A DNA stretch of 64,000 nucleotides, taken from Ustilaginoidea virens. Taxonomy: Eukaryota; Ascomycota; Sordariomycetes; Hypocreales; Clavicipitaceae. Position 1 is the first letter of the stretch, and each line of letters begins with the position of its first letter. Shown piece by piece: positions 1 to 11,319 of this stretch. Where the stretch lies: the NCBI RefSeq assembly GCF_000687475.1, contig NC_057319.1, positions 5,012,001 through 5,076,000 on the forward strand. Direction: 5' to 3'. Both the position numbers and the translations under genes were made by a program. The notes under the pieces were generated by a model. That model was not told the origin of the DNA, did not search any database, and was given only the letters and a program-made list of their open reading frames with translations.

Positions 1-713
1 CGACACCACCTCTTGGAACGCCCCGCCAAACCTGTTCAGCCCGTATCCCCGGGCCGGCTCGGCGTTCTCATCCTCCGTCTCTTCGTCAGAGTCGCCGTCG
101 CCGGACCCTTCGGATTCGCTTGCCAAGCCGTCGTCGTCGCCGTCGTCGTCGTCGTCGTCGTTGCCGTCTTCCCGCCCCCGCTGCGCCGCTCGCTTTGCCG
201 CCCGCTTATCCGCTTTGATCTTCTCCCGCGCCAGGCGGCGGGCTTCCTTCTCTCTCGTCTTGGCTTCCTTCTCTGCCTTTCGGCGCTTGGCGGCTTCTCG
301 GTTGACAAACGCCGTGTCCGGCCCTCCGCCTCCGCCCGTGCCCACGACAACGTAGACGCCGCGCTTCTCGTTCAAGCTGGCGACGACCAGCGGCGTGCCT
401 CGCCCGCCGTGAGAGAGCTTGCCGTGGGCTTCCCTTTCCTGCTCGGCCAGGGCCTCGCCAATCCACAGGGCCAGCTTTGTGAGTGCCGCGGCATGTGTGA
501 ACAAAGCCACGTCGGGGCCATCCTTGACCACGCACAACCGGAAAGCCCGTAGATGCTTGATCTGCTTCTTGTTGATGAGCGACGTCCCTGTGCGGTAGAT
601 GGCTCGATGTAGAAACTGCGCCGTAGCAAGCCCAGCTTTGAGCGAGTCGATGCTGTTTCAAGTCAGCCAAAACCACGGGGAAATTCCTCCCGACGCAACT
701 CCTGTAAAAAAGG

Positions 714-748
<35 letters not shown>

Positions 749-2715
749 ATACTTTTCCAATGCATCGTAGGCTTGCCAGAACTGGCTGACCCATTCTTCT
801 GCCTGCGCGGCGCACTCTGCTTCGTCCTCGACACCGACCTCGCGGCCCAGTTGGCTGGCCGCCGCCCCCCCCGATGATGCATCTGCTGCCTGGGCCTGCT
901 TGCCGACTTCCAGCAGCGCTCCAACCACGACGCCAACATCGTGCGCGCTCAGCGTTGCCCGCCAGCCCCAGCTTCGCACAAACCCCCAGCCGTCCTTGGC
1001 ACCCGCTCGGTCCTTGCCGTCCGTGTCGACCGCCGGCACCATTTCGTCCAGGTTGTACAGCGACCCGTACTTGAGCAGCTTGGCCCGCAGCTCCCGCTTG
1101 AGCATCATGTCCATGTGCGTGTAGCTTTGCTTGCACTGGGCCAGGCTCACGCCCATCTTGGCCAGTAGCTTGTGAAGTCGCTTGATGCCCGCCTCGCTCC
1201 AGGTTTTGAGACGGGCGAAGAGATAGGGCGAGTGCAGCATGCTGTCGTACAAGCTCCAGTGCCGGATGAGGAGGAAGCGAGGCTCTGGCGAGAGCCTGAT
1301 CCCGGTATCTTCGGGGCTCCTCGCCGTCGTGGGGATGACGCCAGCGTTCTCCGGGGCCACGCGCCCGTTGGTCACCTCGGGCGGGTTGAGACGCCTCACT
1401 TCGTCGCGAAGCAGCTGTCGCAGTCTGGACCCCCGCACACCCATCCAGCCCGAGGGCCTGCTTGTGTCGTTGGCCCGGACCGGTGCCGACAAACCGGCTG
1501 ACGAACGGCCATAAAGCTCCATGGATGACACACCAACAATCGTCAGCCACAGCAGGTCATTGTCTTCTCTGCCGAGCTCCGACGCCAGCGAATACATCAT
1601 GGAAGAAATGGGCTCCGCGAATGATGAGCCCATCCCGTAGTATTGATGGAGTATGCCTTCCTTTTCCTGGCGCAGTCGTACCAGTCGTCTGCGCAGAGTA
1701 CGCGCTGATGCTTGCCGCGGTTCCTGGGCTGCCGGGGGTGGTTCGATCGGGTCGCTGGAAAGGCCAAGCCCAGGATCCCGCAGCGAAACAAGGCCCCTAT
1801 GCGCGGGACGTCGAGGAGAATCGGCAATCGGACTTGACTGTGAGCAGCATCAATCAAGTGTCTTTGTCAGCAGATGACGGACAAGTCGTGTGGAGGACGG
1901 GGCAGTGATTCCGGGCCGCGGACCGAGCTTATGCTCCTTCTTACCGAGTTGCTCCGGCGACGTTGGTGAGGCCTATCCTCGTCGTCGCTGGAGTCTCCGT
2001 CGTGGACGTCAGACCAGCTCTTCCTTTTTTGACCGGCCTGAGGGGGTCTGGGGTCCAATCCGTCAGTGCCGTCCTCGTCGTCCGAGCACCCCAAGTCTTC
2101 AACGCCGTCGTCGTCAATGTCCGGCATGTCCACCAAAGCCAGATACGCGTCGCGTTCCGTTTCGAGCTCCTCTTCGATGTCGCCATCGTCAAACACGACG
2201 ATGCCGCCCTTGCCGGACTTGTAGGCACGGCCGACTTGCCCGCCAGCGATGCCAATCGGCGTGCGCGACTGGTACGAGCTCCCGCCTTCGGACGAGGGTT
2301 CCAGGGGAAACCCTCCAAAGATGTTGCCCAAATTCCAAGGGCGGTGGGAGTCAATGACCCAGACTTCCACGCCACTGTAGGGTGCCTCTTCACCTTCCTG
2401 CTCCAGTCCCAGAAGCGGGCCAAGATCTACCATGCCGCCAACACCCAGGCAAACCACAATGCCGCCATTCCCGCCCTTGCTCTCCATCATTGGCACAACA
2501 AGCTCCTTCCCAACCCTTTCCAGGTCGCTGTAGCCGGCGATGGGCTGGATCTTGTGAGGGATGTAGTCATGCTTGAGGAGTCGCGTCAGTATCCGGCACC
2601 CGCAGAGAGCGTCTGGCTCCAGGGCCGCGAGGATGAGCACCGGGGGTGACAAGGGATGACGCGTGCTCTGGAGGTGGATGTATAGTTTCGATATCAATGA
2701 CCGGGGCAGATACAT
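1..2715 (-). CDS. CDC45: CDC45, replication initiation factor (3' end cut by window)
   Basis: Cdc45 is the DHH-like subunit of the CMG (Cdc45-MCM-GINS) replicative helicase and acts in the nucleus at origins and forks. Three exons fit by frame: 2715-1945, 1723-753 and 652 to beyond the left edge. The N-terminus begins MYLPRSLISKLY, and ILAALEPDALCGCRILTRLL follows, as in the family. An acidic stretch (DDEDGTDG) and a basic stretch precede EPISSMMYSLASELGREDND, which is near-invariant in Cdc45. Exon 3 carries GTSLINKKQIKHLRAF. An in-frame Met lies six codons upstream of the chosen start, but MYLPRSL is the conserved beginning. Intron 1 (1944-1724) runs GTAAGA to CAG. Intron 2 (752-653) runs GTATGT to CAG and contains a 34-base A/T homopolymer. 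Near the edge a long Lys/Arg- and then Asp/Glu-rich insertion separates the conserved blocks. The last conserved segment and stop lie outside the window. Identification is firm. Confidence 0.95.
714..747. repeat. 34-bp poly-A/T homopolymer in CDC45 intron 2
   Basis: An uninterrupted run of A on the plus strand (T on the coding strand) occupies about a third of the 100-bp second CDC45 intron, just after the GTATGT donor. It resembles a long polypyrimidine tract rather than a retrotransposon tail, because it is bounded by intron sequence and has no target-site duplication. Confidence 0.9.
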
Positions 2716-4114
2716 GGCTGGAGCAGTGCACACAGACGTCGATATGGAAGCGCTTGCGAATGCATGGAGCAGGAGGGGGGTGTGTTCAATATCGAGCTCG
2801 ATGCCGCCGCCGTCGTCGTGGATGAGCTACGCGCCAGGGTAGCGCGAAAAGTATATTTACCGAGCAGCGTGAGATGTAGCGACGAGAGAGAATAGCATTA
2901 GGCAAACGACGTGGACTTGTCCGAGGACTTGGCCGAAAGTTTGTCGACGACGGAAACGAAAGACCCGCGGCTCAAACGCGGTGTGCCCAGCAGTTGACGC
3001 GCCGCGCCTGCCACTTATGTACAGTACATGCTGTACCGACTTATTCAGCAACACGCGACCAGGTCTGCCCATGTCTGCCCTAGTCCGCAGCGGTAGTTAG
3101 TGGCATCGGGAGGGGCGGGACGGGGCAAAGCGGGGTTTCACCGGACATGGACTCGAGGAAGGATGTTAAGTTACAGTCTGGTACCTGCCACTCACCTGCC
3201 GATAGGCTGCAGTTGCCACGCCACGCCGGGGGGCCGGAAGGAACGATGAAGCAGAGATGAGATTCGAAATGGTTTAGCATCATTCGCATCGCTACGAGAG
3301 ACGTGATTCGTGCGCTGCCTGCTTGCAGTCATCCCAGCCGTCGGTGCAGCATCTCTTTTCTCGCGGATTTTCCACAACAGGCTGTATACCGCCACCGCCA
3401 GAACCCCCAGAATCGTCCTACGCCTGGCATTCGAGTATGCTTCGGAGCAATGCCTGATGACAATAAAAACCCACATGAGCGTTTTCCTGCAGGACTAAAT
3501 ACTCGGGCTAACGCTGGGTGCCTAGAATCTGAAACCAGGGGCGGGGGTGGTTCCAATGCCACGAGGTCATACCACGAAGCGGGATAGTCTTTGGTGGCCC
3601 TCCACAAGCTCTACAACTTGGACAACGGACCCTTGGCGATCTCTAGCGCCACGGGAACCATATTCGGGCTGATTTCTGGGCGCAAAAGTCGCTATAGAGG
3701 GGGCTCGCTGTACTCTGCGTGGAAGAGGCGTTGGAGTAGAAGCATCCAAAGGAGCTGGCGTGGTGAGCGTCCCAGTCACTACAGTAGCTGGGCGTATGAT
3801 GAGCGTGGCGTCGGATGTTTCTGAACGGCTCCTTCTCTACCTCCTTAATGGGCTTTTCAGCAAAAGCCGTGATGGGGGTCCAAAGGCCAATCCTTCGTAA
3901 TAAAGGCTGCGTAAATTACACTTTTTTGTTGCCCAAAAAACAAGAAAAGAGAGAGAGAGAGATTGTATTGGAGGATCTGGTTTACTTTTGTAGTCTTCAC
4001 AAGCATGAGCTGAGAGGTGTTTTGTATCGATTCTCCATTTCCATCACGTGCGCCGCGGCTTCTAGGATACCAGCCGGTCGTGTCGAGAGTCACAAATTAC
4101 GCCCAGCGTTCCTT
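2716..4114. other. Intergenic, 5' of CDC45 and 3' of the Zn2Cys6 factor
   Basis: Upstream DNA of CDC45 and downstream DNA of the regulator at 4115. Open frames here are short, mutually overlapping and match no family I know. A purine-rich patch (about 3938-3965) is the only visible compositional feature. Confidence 0.6.
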
Positions 4115-5545
4115 TCAGTACATGCCACCAGCTCCTGGTCCCATGCCGCCCCCCATCCTATGTAGTCCAGGGCCCGATGCCCCCGGGGCTGGTCCATATG
4201 GTCCGAAGCCCTGAAACCCAGGGAACGGAGAGCCCAGCCCCAGCGAGGGGTCGTAGTTCGAGATGAAATAGCTCCAGTCCATTTCGGACGTATCCTGTAT
4301 GGGAGTCCCGTCCAGTCTGATACTACTTGCTGCGCTGCTCCCCAGAGGCTGCCCCATCGACGGCGGCGTCAGCATCACGTTCGTGTCGCTCGTGCCGGGA
4401 GACGCCTCGTCGTCTTGCAGCTGGGACCCCTGGGGTTGGGAAAGAGAAAGAGTCTGGCTCTTATCCCTGCGCTTCATGTCGTTGCGCTCGCGTAGCACCG
4501 CGACGAAGGGCGGAGTGAGTGGGGGTTCCTTGCCATTGGCAAGGCAGGCCTCGACGTGCGCGTCCCACGCCTTGATAAAGTGTCGTCCAAAGGCGGCGTG
4601 CATGGGGCTGTGCATGTTGTGAATCATGCCGCGGAGCTTGTGGTTTGACGCGATTGCATCCCATGCGCGCTCCACCATGGGGCCGTAGCATCGCTGGCGG
4701 AGCTCCTGCACGAGGAACATGTAGGCCGGAAAGGGGAAGTGGTGCGTTGTGAACCATTTGAATGGCTTGAGGGACTCGGAAGAGTGGACGACGTTGTCGT
4801 ATTCCACCATTTGCACGGAGAGGAGGAAGAGGCTGTCGCGCTCCATTTCCTTGAGCGGATGTTCGGCGGCATACATGCGCATGAGGTAGTTGATTACGCG
4901 CATCTTGGAGAGCGTCTGTCTTGTCATGGTGATTGTGAAGAAGTGCAGAGGGATCTTGGGATCGCAATACTGCAGATATGTACCTTCCATGTGAGCGCAG
5001 AAGCCATCGAGGGTATAGGCGGGAGAATCCTGACCGGCGATGCGGATCGTCGGCACAGGGGATTGCCTTCCGCTCGCCGAGGGCAATTGTGACGGGCTGG
5101 GTTTGTCGGGGTTGACTTTTGCACTGTCGCGGTCGCTATTGCTAGCCACTGCCATTGCGATTTCAAGCCGTGTCAGGGCGAAGAGCATCTCTGTTGGGCC
5201 CGTGTGGGGGGTAGGAAGCTCTTTGCCGTCTACGTGGAGGTCCGAGTCGTTGACGTTGAGGGGCAGTCGGCAGTCGCCACCGCTGGAGAGGGCCGTGACG
5301 GTCGAGCCCGTCATTTCGCCAATGCGACGATCGTAGCTGACGATTGTCCACCAGAGGCGACGGCGCTGCTCGACTTCAAAGGGCGGGAGGCCGTAGCCTG
5401 CTGGGTCGCGGTGGAGGCCCATACGTTGAGCTATGCGGACAGCTATGCCAATGAGACAGAAGACTTGACGGGGGTCCATTGACCGTCTGACGGCAAACTG
5501 CAGATTTACCAGCCGCGTTAGTGCCTTGACTGGTACCGTCGATTT

Positions 5546-5576
<31 letters not shown>

Positions 5577-6924
5577 TTAATTCGTGTATGTAACGGTTAG
5601 GAATCGCGACGGGAAGAATAAAGGCGTACCAGATACAGTACATATGCCTGAAGAGAGATAAAGTCGTTGGTTCTCATAAAACCCGCATTCAGCAACGCCT
5701 GCTGCAAGCTGGTAAAAAACTGCTCCGACGCGTCTTTCTTTGACTGCTTCAGCATCTTCTCGACGTCTTCGTCTTCCATGGATTGCAGCGCGATAGCATA
5801 TATACCAAACATGAGGGCTTCAATGTTTTTCGGCGCATTTTCCAAGTTGGAAGACGCTTGGATAATCTGCCCCTGTATGCTAGGCACGTGGGTGATTTTT
5901 AAGAGCGAGTTGACATTGTCAATGTAGATTTGCCAGAGTTGGAAGATGTGAATGGGGGATGGATGACAGTGGGCGGTAGAGTGCTGGCGGCCGGAAAAGA
6001 CAAAGGGGAAGCCGTCGCCATTGGAGAACATTATATCAAAGGCGCGATGTATGGTGGACTCTTCTTCATCATCCTCGGAAGAATCGTGGAGCAGCTGCTC
6101 GCTTGCGCGAAACTAGCAAGACATTTGGTTAGAACGGACTTGGGGTATGAGCGAGCGATGGCTCTCTCTCAAGAAGAAAAGGGAGGCTGGTTCATACTTC
6201 TCTATGGAGGGAGAAGATTGAGCTCCCGTGTCTGCACAGTGTTAGCAAACACCATTTTGTGACACGTACGATGACAGTGAGACGTTTGTGTGGCCGTTCC
6301 CCCCCCCCCCCCCCCCCCCCTTGCCATCGCAGAGGCCAGTTTTACATACTTTTCCAGCTTTTGTGAAGACGCAGACGGCGACATGCTCGCCTCGGGAGAG
6401 GTTTTCAGTGCCTCGAAATCGGTTTGCAGATCCTCCACCTCCTCAGTATGGGGACCGTCCGTCCTCAAATCGTGGCCTATGGCATCAAATTTGACCCCAT
6501 TCTCGGCCAACAAGGCTTCGTACTTTTTCAAGCGTTCGACAAGATCCTTCTCCTGGAGGCGCTTCTTGCGTCGCTTGGGAGGCTGCGAGGGAACGACTTT
6601 GCACTCGACGCCAGCTTTGACACAGTTGGCGCAAGGCTTAGTTTTGTCGCAACGCACCTTGCGCTGCTGGCAAAGCACGCAACTTGTCCCTCGCGTCAGC
6701 TTCACCATGGACGGGTCGACATGCTGGTGTTGCATTGACGGCACCTGCCGGGTAAGTTGAACTTGTTGATGATGCTGCGTCTTGGCATTCGCGCTGGAGC
6801 CTGGGGGGACGATCCCGGGGGGGGCGATCCCGGGGAGAACGACCCCGGAGCCGAGCCTCGCTTGCTCGTCGGACATTTTCTTGAGCCCGCCCCCGTGTAC
6901 CGTATGCCCGGATAACGTAGTCAC
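4115..6924 (-). CDS. Zn(II)2Cys6 transcription factor with fungal-specific TF domain
   Basis: Predicted nuclear DNA-binding regulator of about 814 aa in three exons: 6924-6346, 6112-5630 and 5497-4115. The first exon has a complete binuclear zinc cluster with cysteines at about residues 82, 85, 92, 98, 101 and 108 (CVLCQQRKVRCDKTKPC...), followed by a basic linker (PPKRRKKR) and a short coiled-coil-like segment. The other exons carry the PF04082-type middle homology region, including PSPIHIFQLWQIYIDNVN, MDPRQVFCLIGIAVRIAQRM and RRRLWWTIVSYDRR. The C-terminus is Gly/Pro-rich. The first intron is placed at GTAAAA to CTAG because this keeps frame; a nearby GTATGT donor would not. The second intron (5629-5498) holds a (TA)n tract. 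A second in-frame Met at 6876 could be the true start. The target genes are unknown. Confidence 0.88.
5552..5576. repeat. (TA)n microsatellite in intron 2 of the Zn2Cys6 gene
   Basis: About 12 TA dinucleotides inside the 132-bp intron 5498-5629. It is not adjacent to either splice site. Confidence 0.9.
6299..6320. repeat. 22-bp poly-C/G homopolymer in intron 1 of the Zn2Cys6 gene
   Basis: An uninterrupted C run on the plus strand, G on the coding strand, about 25 bases downstream of the predicted donor. If the intron were read through, it would encode polyglycine. Confidence 0.9.
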
Positions 6925-9532
6925 TTAATGCTGCGTATGTCTGATGAGCCTCTTGCTTGTATGACGACGGACTGCACGCGGCATCGGTCGCTCAGGGGTG
7001 GGGGGAGGGATGCGGCCTGAGGCTTGAGAACACGAGGGGTACCTTGCTCTTGCTGTTTCGGCTCTGCTGGGGTGGAGAAGCGAGACCAGGTAGGAAAGAA
7101 GCGGCAGTCACCGACTCACTGTTGCTGTTGTTGGTTTGTTGATGCTGCTGACTCCTGCATACATGTGGTTATACAGGCGAGAGAGCTTTATCCCAACCAG
7201 TCACGGACGGGTAGGCGATGCGACCGATGCAACGAGCATCTGCCGTCGCTAAGGCTGAGAATGGGGCTGTCAACGAGTCGAGCTTCGGATAACCGGAGGG
7301 GGGAGCCTGGTGTCCGAAGTGGCGGCCATGGGCCCATGATGAGGCGATGGAATTGCTCGCTAGTGCTGGTTAGCCGGCTGGAGAGGCGTGAGGGGGGATG
7401 CAAGTGTGGAGAGGGTCAAAAGCCCATGAAGTGGGGTTGCTGTCGGATCCAGCGGCTGGTCAGGTGACGCGACAGGTTGCTTGATCATTGATGGCTTTTT
7501 GGTTTTGGTATCCACCGCGCGGCCGAAGCTATTCAAATTGTCCAATAGCCCGGCCAGCGTTCATCACGGAGCGGCACAGAATCCATTTTCAGCCCCGTTT
7601 TTGAAGAAATTTTCAAGCCATCTTTAACTATTTCGACCAGGTTTTTAGCAGGCCCTTTCTCGCTTTTCAGAAAAGAAGTGCGATTGCGAAAACCGGTTCC
7701 GAGAGAACTGATCTGATTGATACCCCTGGTGCTTGAGCGAGCAGTATTTGTTCTTTTGCGAGATAGCGTTAGTCCTTATGCGCCTTGACAGACCTTGCCA
7801 TGACCTAGTGCGTTTCATGCCTGGCGGCATCGTCACGACAACCCGGGCTTGGGCTGACACACTACGCCACGGCAACGATGGTGAAGCCACTCGGACAGGA
7901 GACCATTAGTCGCGATTTCATGGCAGCAGGGGGCAGACTACCTCCTGAACGGGCTTATTTGGCGAATCGCCTGCTCATCGGGCCTCACCAGAGTCAAGGC
8001 AGTCAAAGCAAGGATGGGCATCACGTTCCAATCCCCTTGGCGGCGTTTTGTCCAGCCTCTCCACAACCTGTTGGTGTTTCTGCTTTAACAAGCCGAAGGG
8101 GCGAGTAGAAAACGCGAGTCATGAATGATTGTTTCGTTCAAGAAATGAGAGGTACCGCATCTAGTTCTAGAATCTAGACCGTATACTCCGTACCAAGCCC
8201 TCAGACCCGCTCTTGGGCCGACGCAAAACAAGCCCGCAGGACGCAAAACAAGCCCGCAGGTGGACAAGGTTGGACGGTTCATTGGACCGCCCGACGTGAC
8301 AACTGCTTTGCGTCTTTGGAGCCATCGCATCTACAATGTCTCGGGCCGTTTCGGAGCATCGGCTTGCCAAGCACTTTCATCTCATCTCGGGGTGCTGCAG
8401 CCAGGGATCCTTGTCAATCTGCCAGTAACTGACCTCTCCTCGGAGTAAAGAGTACCAACGAACAGATTCTTGTCTCGTAAGCTCTTCATAAACAGAGACC
8501 CAAGGTCGTAATGACTCACAATCTACGACCTTGACGAGGCGATTTTACAACTGTAAGCAGCCTTCTACAAAAATTGGTGGCACCTGCGCAGCACCGAATG
8601 ACTTTGCCATGGCCATGCACGCCATCTGTGCCGTCAACATTGAACATGATGGGAAATGCTTCCAGGATGCAGTTTTGGTGTGCTTGCGATGGTAGGGACA
8701 CGCAGGTCTAATGTCTGATGCAAATCAACTAGAAGAGTCGGGCAAAAAGAAAATCGCCCAATAGCAATAGCGCGCCTACGATTTCATTACCGTGGATTCT
8801 GGATTTAGTCGACCAACTACATACATAAACTAAACTGGGGACCTAATTCAATTGCCTAGCCGCCAATGCCTTGTTCAAACGTTTTGTTGGGCTTGTCTCT
8901 CCCGTAAAACACACGAAGCAAATGCTTCCGGGAACGAAAGGTACCGAGCTCGACCGGTCAACGTTTCCGTGCGTGTTGCCCATTACGACTCGATTCAAGA
9001 CCACAAGACCAGCAAGCAGCAGATTGTCGCGGGTCTTAGGTACCTCGGGTCCTAAAGTATTGGCCCTCGGGTACAAGACCAGGGCGTTCGGGCCCGAGAC
9101 GGTGGTGACTCAGCACCATGTCTCCCCCAAACGGCATAGCGTCATGAGGCGGGATGTTGTTGAGCAAAAGGGCCCGAAAAGTCCCACGCATTTGGCGGGA
9201 AAGGCATACGGACTACATAAATTATGGACTTCGGCCACGAAAGAAGCAGTCTACGTTCATGGACGGCATCGCACGGGGTATTCACACGGCACCCTGGTGA
9301 AGATGATTCCCCTACAACGTCAACTAGCGTCTGTCCGGGCCCCTCTGGGCCAGATGCATAAGATGGTGCTTGACCCCCCGAATCTGTCAAGTCCTCAACA
9401 ACGTCGTTTTGCATCACCAACATAGTTGACGACACCAATTAGTCGGCCGCCTTCCCAACCTTGGAGTTGCTCGTCTGTGAAATCACCTCGACTCCGGAGA
9501 CGCACCAACGCCCACTTCAACAACACCAATCA
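6925..9532. other. Intergenic between divergent Zn2Cys6 factor and MFS carrier
   Basis: A 2.6-kb shared upstream region of two divergently transcribed genes. I see no convincing gene. The longest frame (8871-9425, plus, 184 codons) has no recognisable domain. A 20-bp exact tandem duplication sits at 8221-8260, and one copy of the TACTCCGTA nonamer at 8184-8192. Part of it is probably the long 5' leader and promoter of the regulator. Confidence 0.6.
8221..8260. repeat. Exact 20-bp tandem duplication
   Basis: The unit ACGCAAAACAAGCCCGCAGG occurs twice, head to tail, without mismatch. It is non-coding. Confidence 0.9.
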
Positions 9533-11319
9533 ATGGCTTCGCCCCACGAAAAGGCAGGACCCCTCGCGGACACAAACAATGACTCGGCAACAGCAGGCAA
9601 GCCGGTTGCTCCGCAGGAGCCGTCTGTCTCGGAACCAGATGCAGACAAGGTCCAGCAATCACGTCCAGGCTACGATCCCGAGGCCGAAAAGAACTTTCAG
9701 CCAAAAACACTCAAGTTCTGGCTCATCATCCTGCCAATCTTCGTGTCCGTCTTTCTCGTGGCCCTGGATCGCACCATCCTCGCCACGGCTGTTCCTCGCA
9801 TTACCGACGAGTTCAAGAGTCTCGGGGACATTGGCTGGTACGGATCAGCGTACATGCTTGCCACGTCGGCCTGCCAACTACTCTTCGGCCGCATCTACCG
9901 CTTCTACAGCATCAGGTGGACCTTGCTCGTCACCATTGTCGTCTTTGAAATCGGCTCGGCAGTCTGTGGCGCAGCCCCCAGCTCGGAAGTCTTCATCGCC
10001 GGCCGCGCCATTGCCGGCGTGGGCTCCGCGGGCATCTGGACCGGCTCCATGATGTCGATTATCCCCATGGTGCCGCTGCACAAGCGGCCCGTGTTTCAGG
10101 GCCTCTTCGGCATGGTCTTTGGCATATCGTCGGTTTCGGGGCCCCTCATCGGCGGTGCCTTTACGGAGCGCGCCACCTGGCGCTGGTGCTTCTACATGAA
10201 CCTGCCCATCGGCGCCGTCGCCTTTGCGCTGCTGTACCTCTTTATGCACCCTGCTTCGCCAAAGGTTGAGCGTGCGACCGCGATGCAGCAGATTACCCGC
10301 CTCGACCCCCTGGGCACCTTCTTCTTCGTGCCTTCAGTGGCTTGTCTCTTGCTGGCGCTGCAGTGGGGTGGCTCGACCTATGCATGGAGCAACTGGCGCA
10401 TTATCCTGCTCTTTGTCATGTTTGGCGTGACGGCCGTGGCTTTTGCCGTGGTACAGGTCCGGATGCCAGAAACGGCCACTCTGCCCGTGAGAATTTTGAG
10501 ACGCCGGACAGTACTTTCGGCAACGTTTTTCATGCTGTTCCTGGCTGCCAGCATGATTCTGGTCATTTACTACCTTCCTCTCTGGTGTAGGTCGTCCCCC
10601 CCCCCCCCCAAAACCTTCCCTGCTGACTGGTTTTTTTACTATTTGCATGATTTGCTAACTTGCATACAGTCCAAGCCACCAAAAATGTCAACCCCGTCGA
10701 TTCCGGCATCTACACCATCCCCCTGGTCCTCAGCCTCGTCGTCGCCTCCATCGCCAATGGCATCGTCACGCAAAAGATTGGCTACTACGCTCCCTCCATG
10801 ATCCTCAGCCCCTGCGTCACGGCCATAGGCTACGGTCTCCTGACGACGTTTACCCCCGACACCGGGTCCCCCCGCTGGATCGGGTACCAGTTCATCACCG
10901 GTTTCGGAATCGGCCTGGGCATGCAGTCCACGGGGCTCGCCATGCAAGCAACGCTGCCAAGAGAAGACATCTCCACCGGCGTGGCCATTACCTTTTTCGC
11001 GCAGCAGCTCGGCGGCGCCGTATTCGTCACGGTAGGGCAGACGATCCTGTCGACGCTGCTCGTCAAGCAGCTGAGGGACGTGCCCGGCCTGGACGCCGCT
11101 AGGATTGTGAGGACCGGCGCCACGGAGCTCCACAAGGCTGTTCCCGCCCAGTTCGTCGGCACCGTCATCAACGCGTACAATTTCGCCGTGACGCGCATTT
11201 TCTACTGCGCCTTGGCTCTAGCGCTTGCGCAGTTGGTAGCCGCCTCGTTTATCGAGTGGCGCAGCATCAAGAAGCCCAAGGGTGTGGCTGCTGCTGCAGA
11301 CAAGGCAGCCGACGCTTGA
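9533..11319 (+). CDS. MFS drug/toxin efflux carrier, DHA2 (14-TMS) type
   Basis: Predicted plasma-membrane proton antiporter of about 567 aa, exons 9533-10586 and 10670-11319. After a hydrophilic N-terminus of about 65 residues comes a hydrophobic array typical of DHA2 carriers. Recognisable signatures are DRTILATAVPRITDEF in TM1, LGDIGWYGSAYML leading into TM2, a motif-C-like GISSVSGPLIGGAF in TM5 (antiporter motif), and WRWCFYMNLPIGAVA. The second exon continues with ATKNVNPVDSGIYTIPLVLS and ends in a cytosolic tail. The intron (GTAGGT donor, GCTAAC branch point, TACAG acceptor) contains a run of C. An upstream in-frame Met at 9461 exists, but the Met at 9533 gives a more usual N-terminus. 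Substrates cannot be told from sequence. No biosynthetic core gene is adjacent, so a cluster role is not supported. Confidence 0.9.
10596..10609. repeat. Poly-C run in MFS intron
   Basis: A run of about 14 C just after the donor of the 83-bp intron 10587-10669. Confidence 0.8.

Noticed and set aside
714..747. Poly-A tract as a retroposon tail
   Set aside because: It lies inside a frame-confirmed CDC45 intron and no inserted sequence or target-site duplication is visible.
8871..9425. 184-codon plus frame upstream of the MFS carrier
   Set aside because: No family resemblance, mixed composition, overlaps the likely promoter and leader of the carrier.
4115..11319. Zn2Cys6 factor plus efflux carrier as part of a secondary-metabolite cluster
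   Set aside because: They are 2.6 kb apart and no PKS, NRPS, terpene or DMATS core gene occurs in the window.
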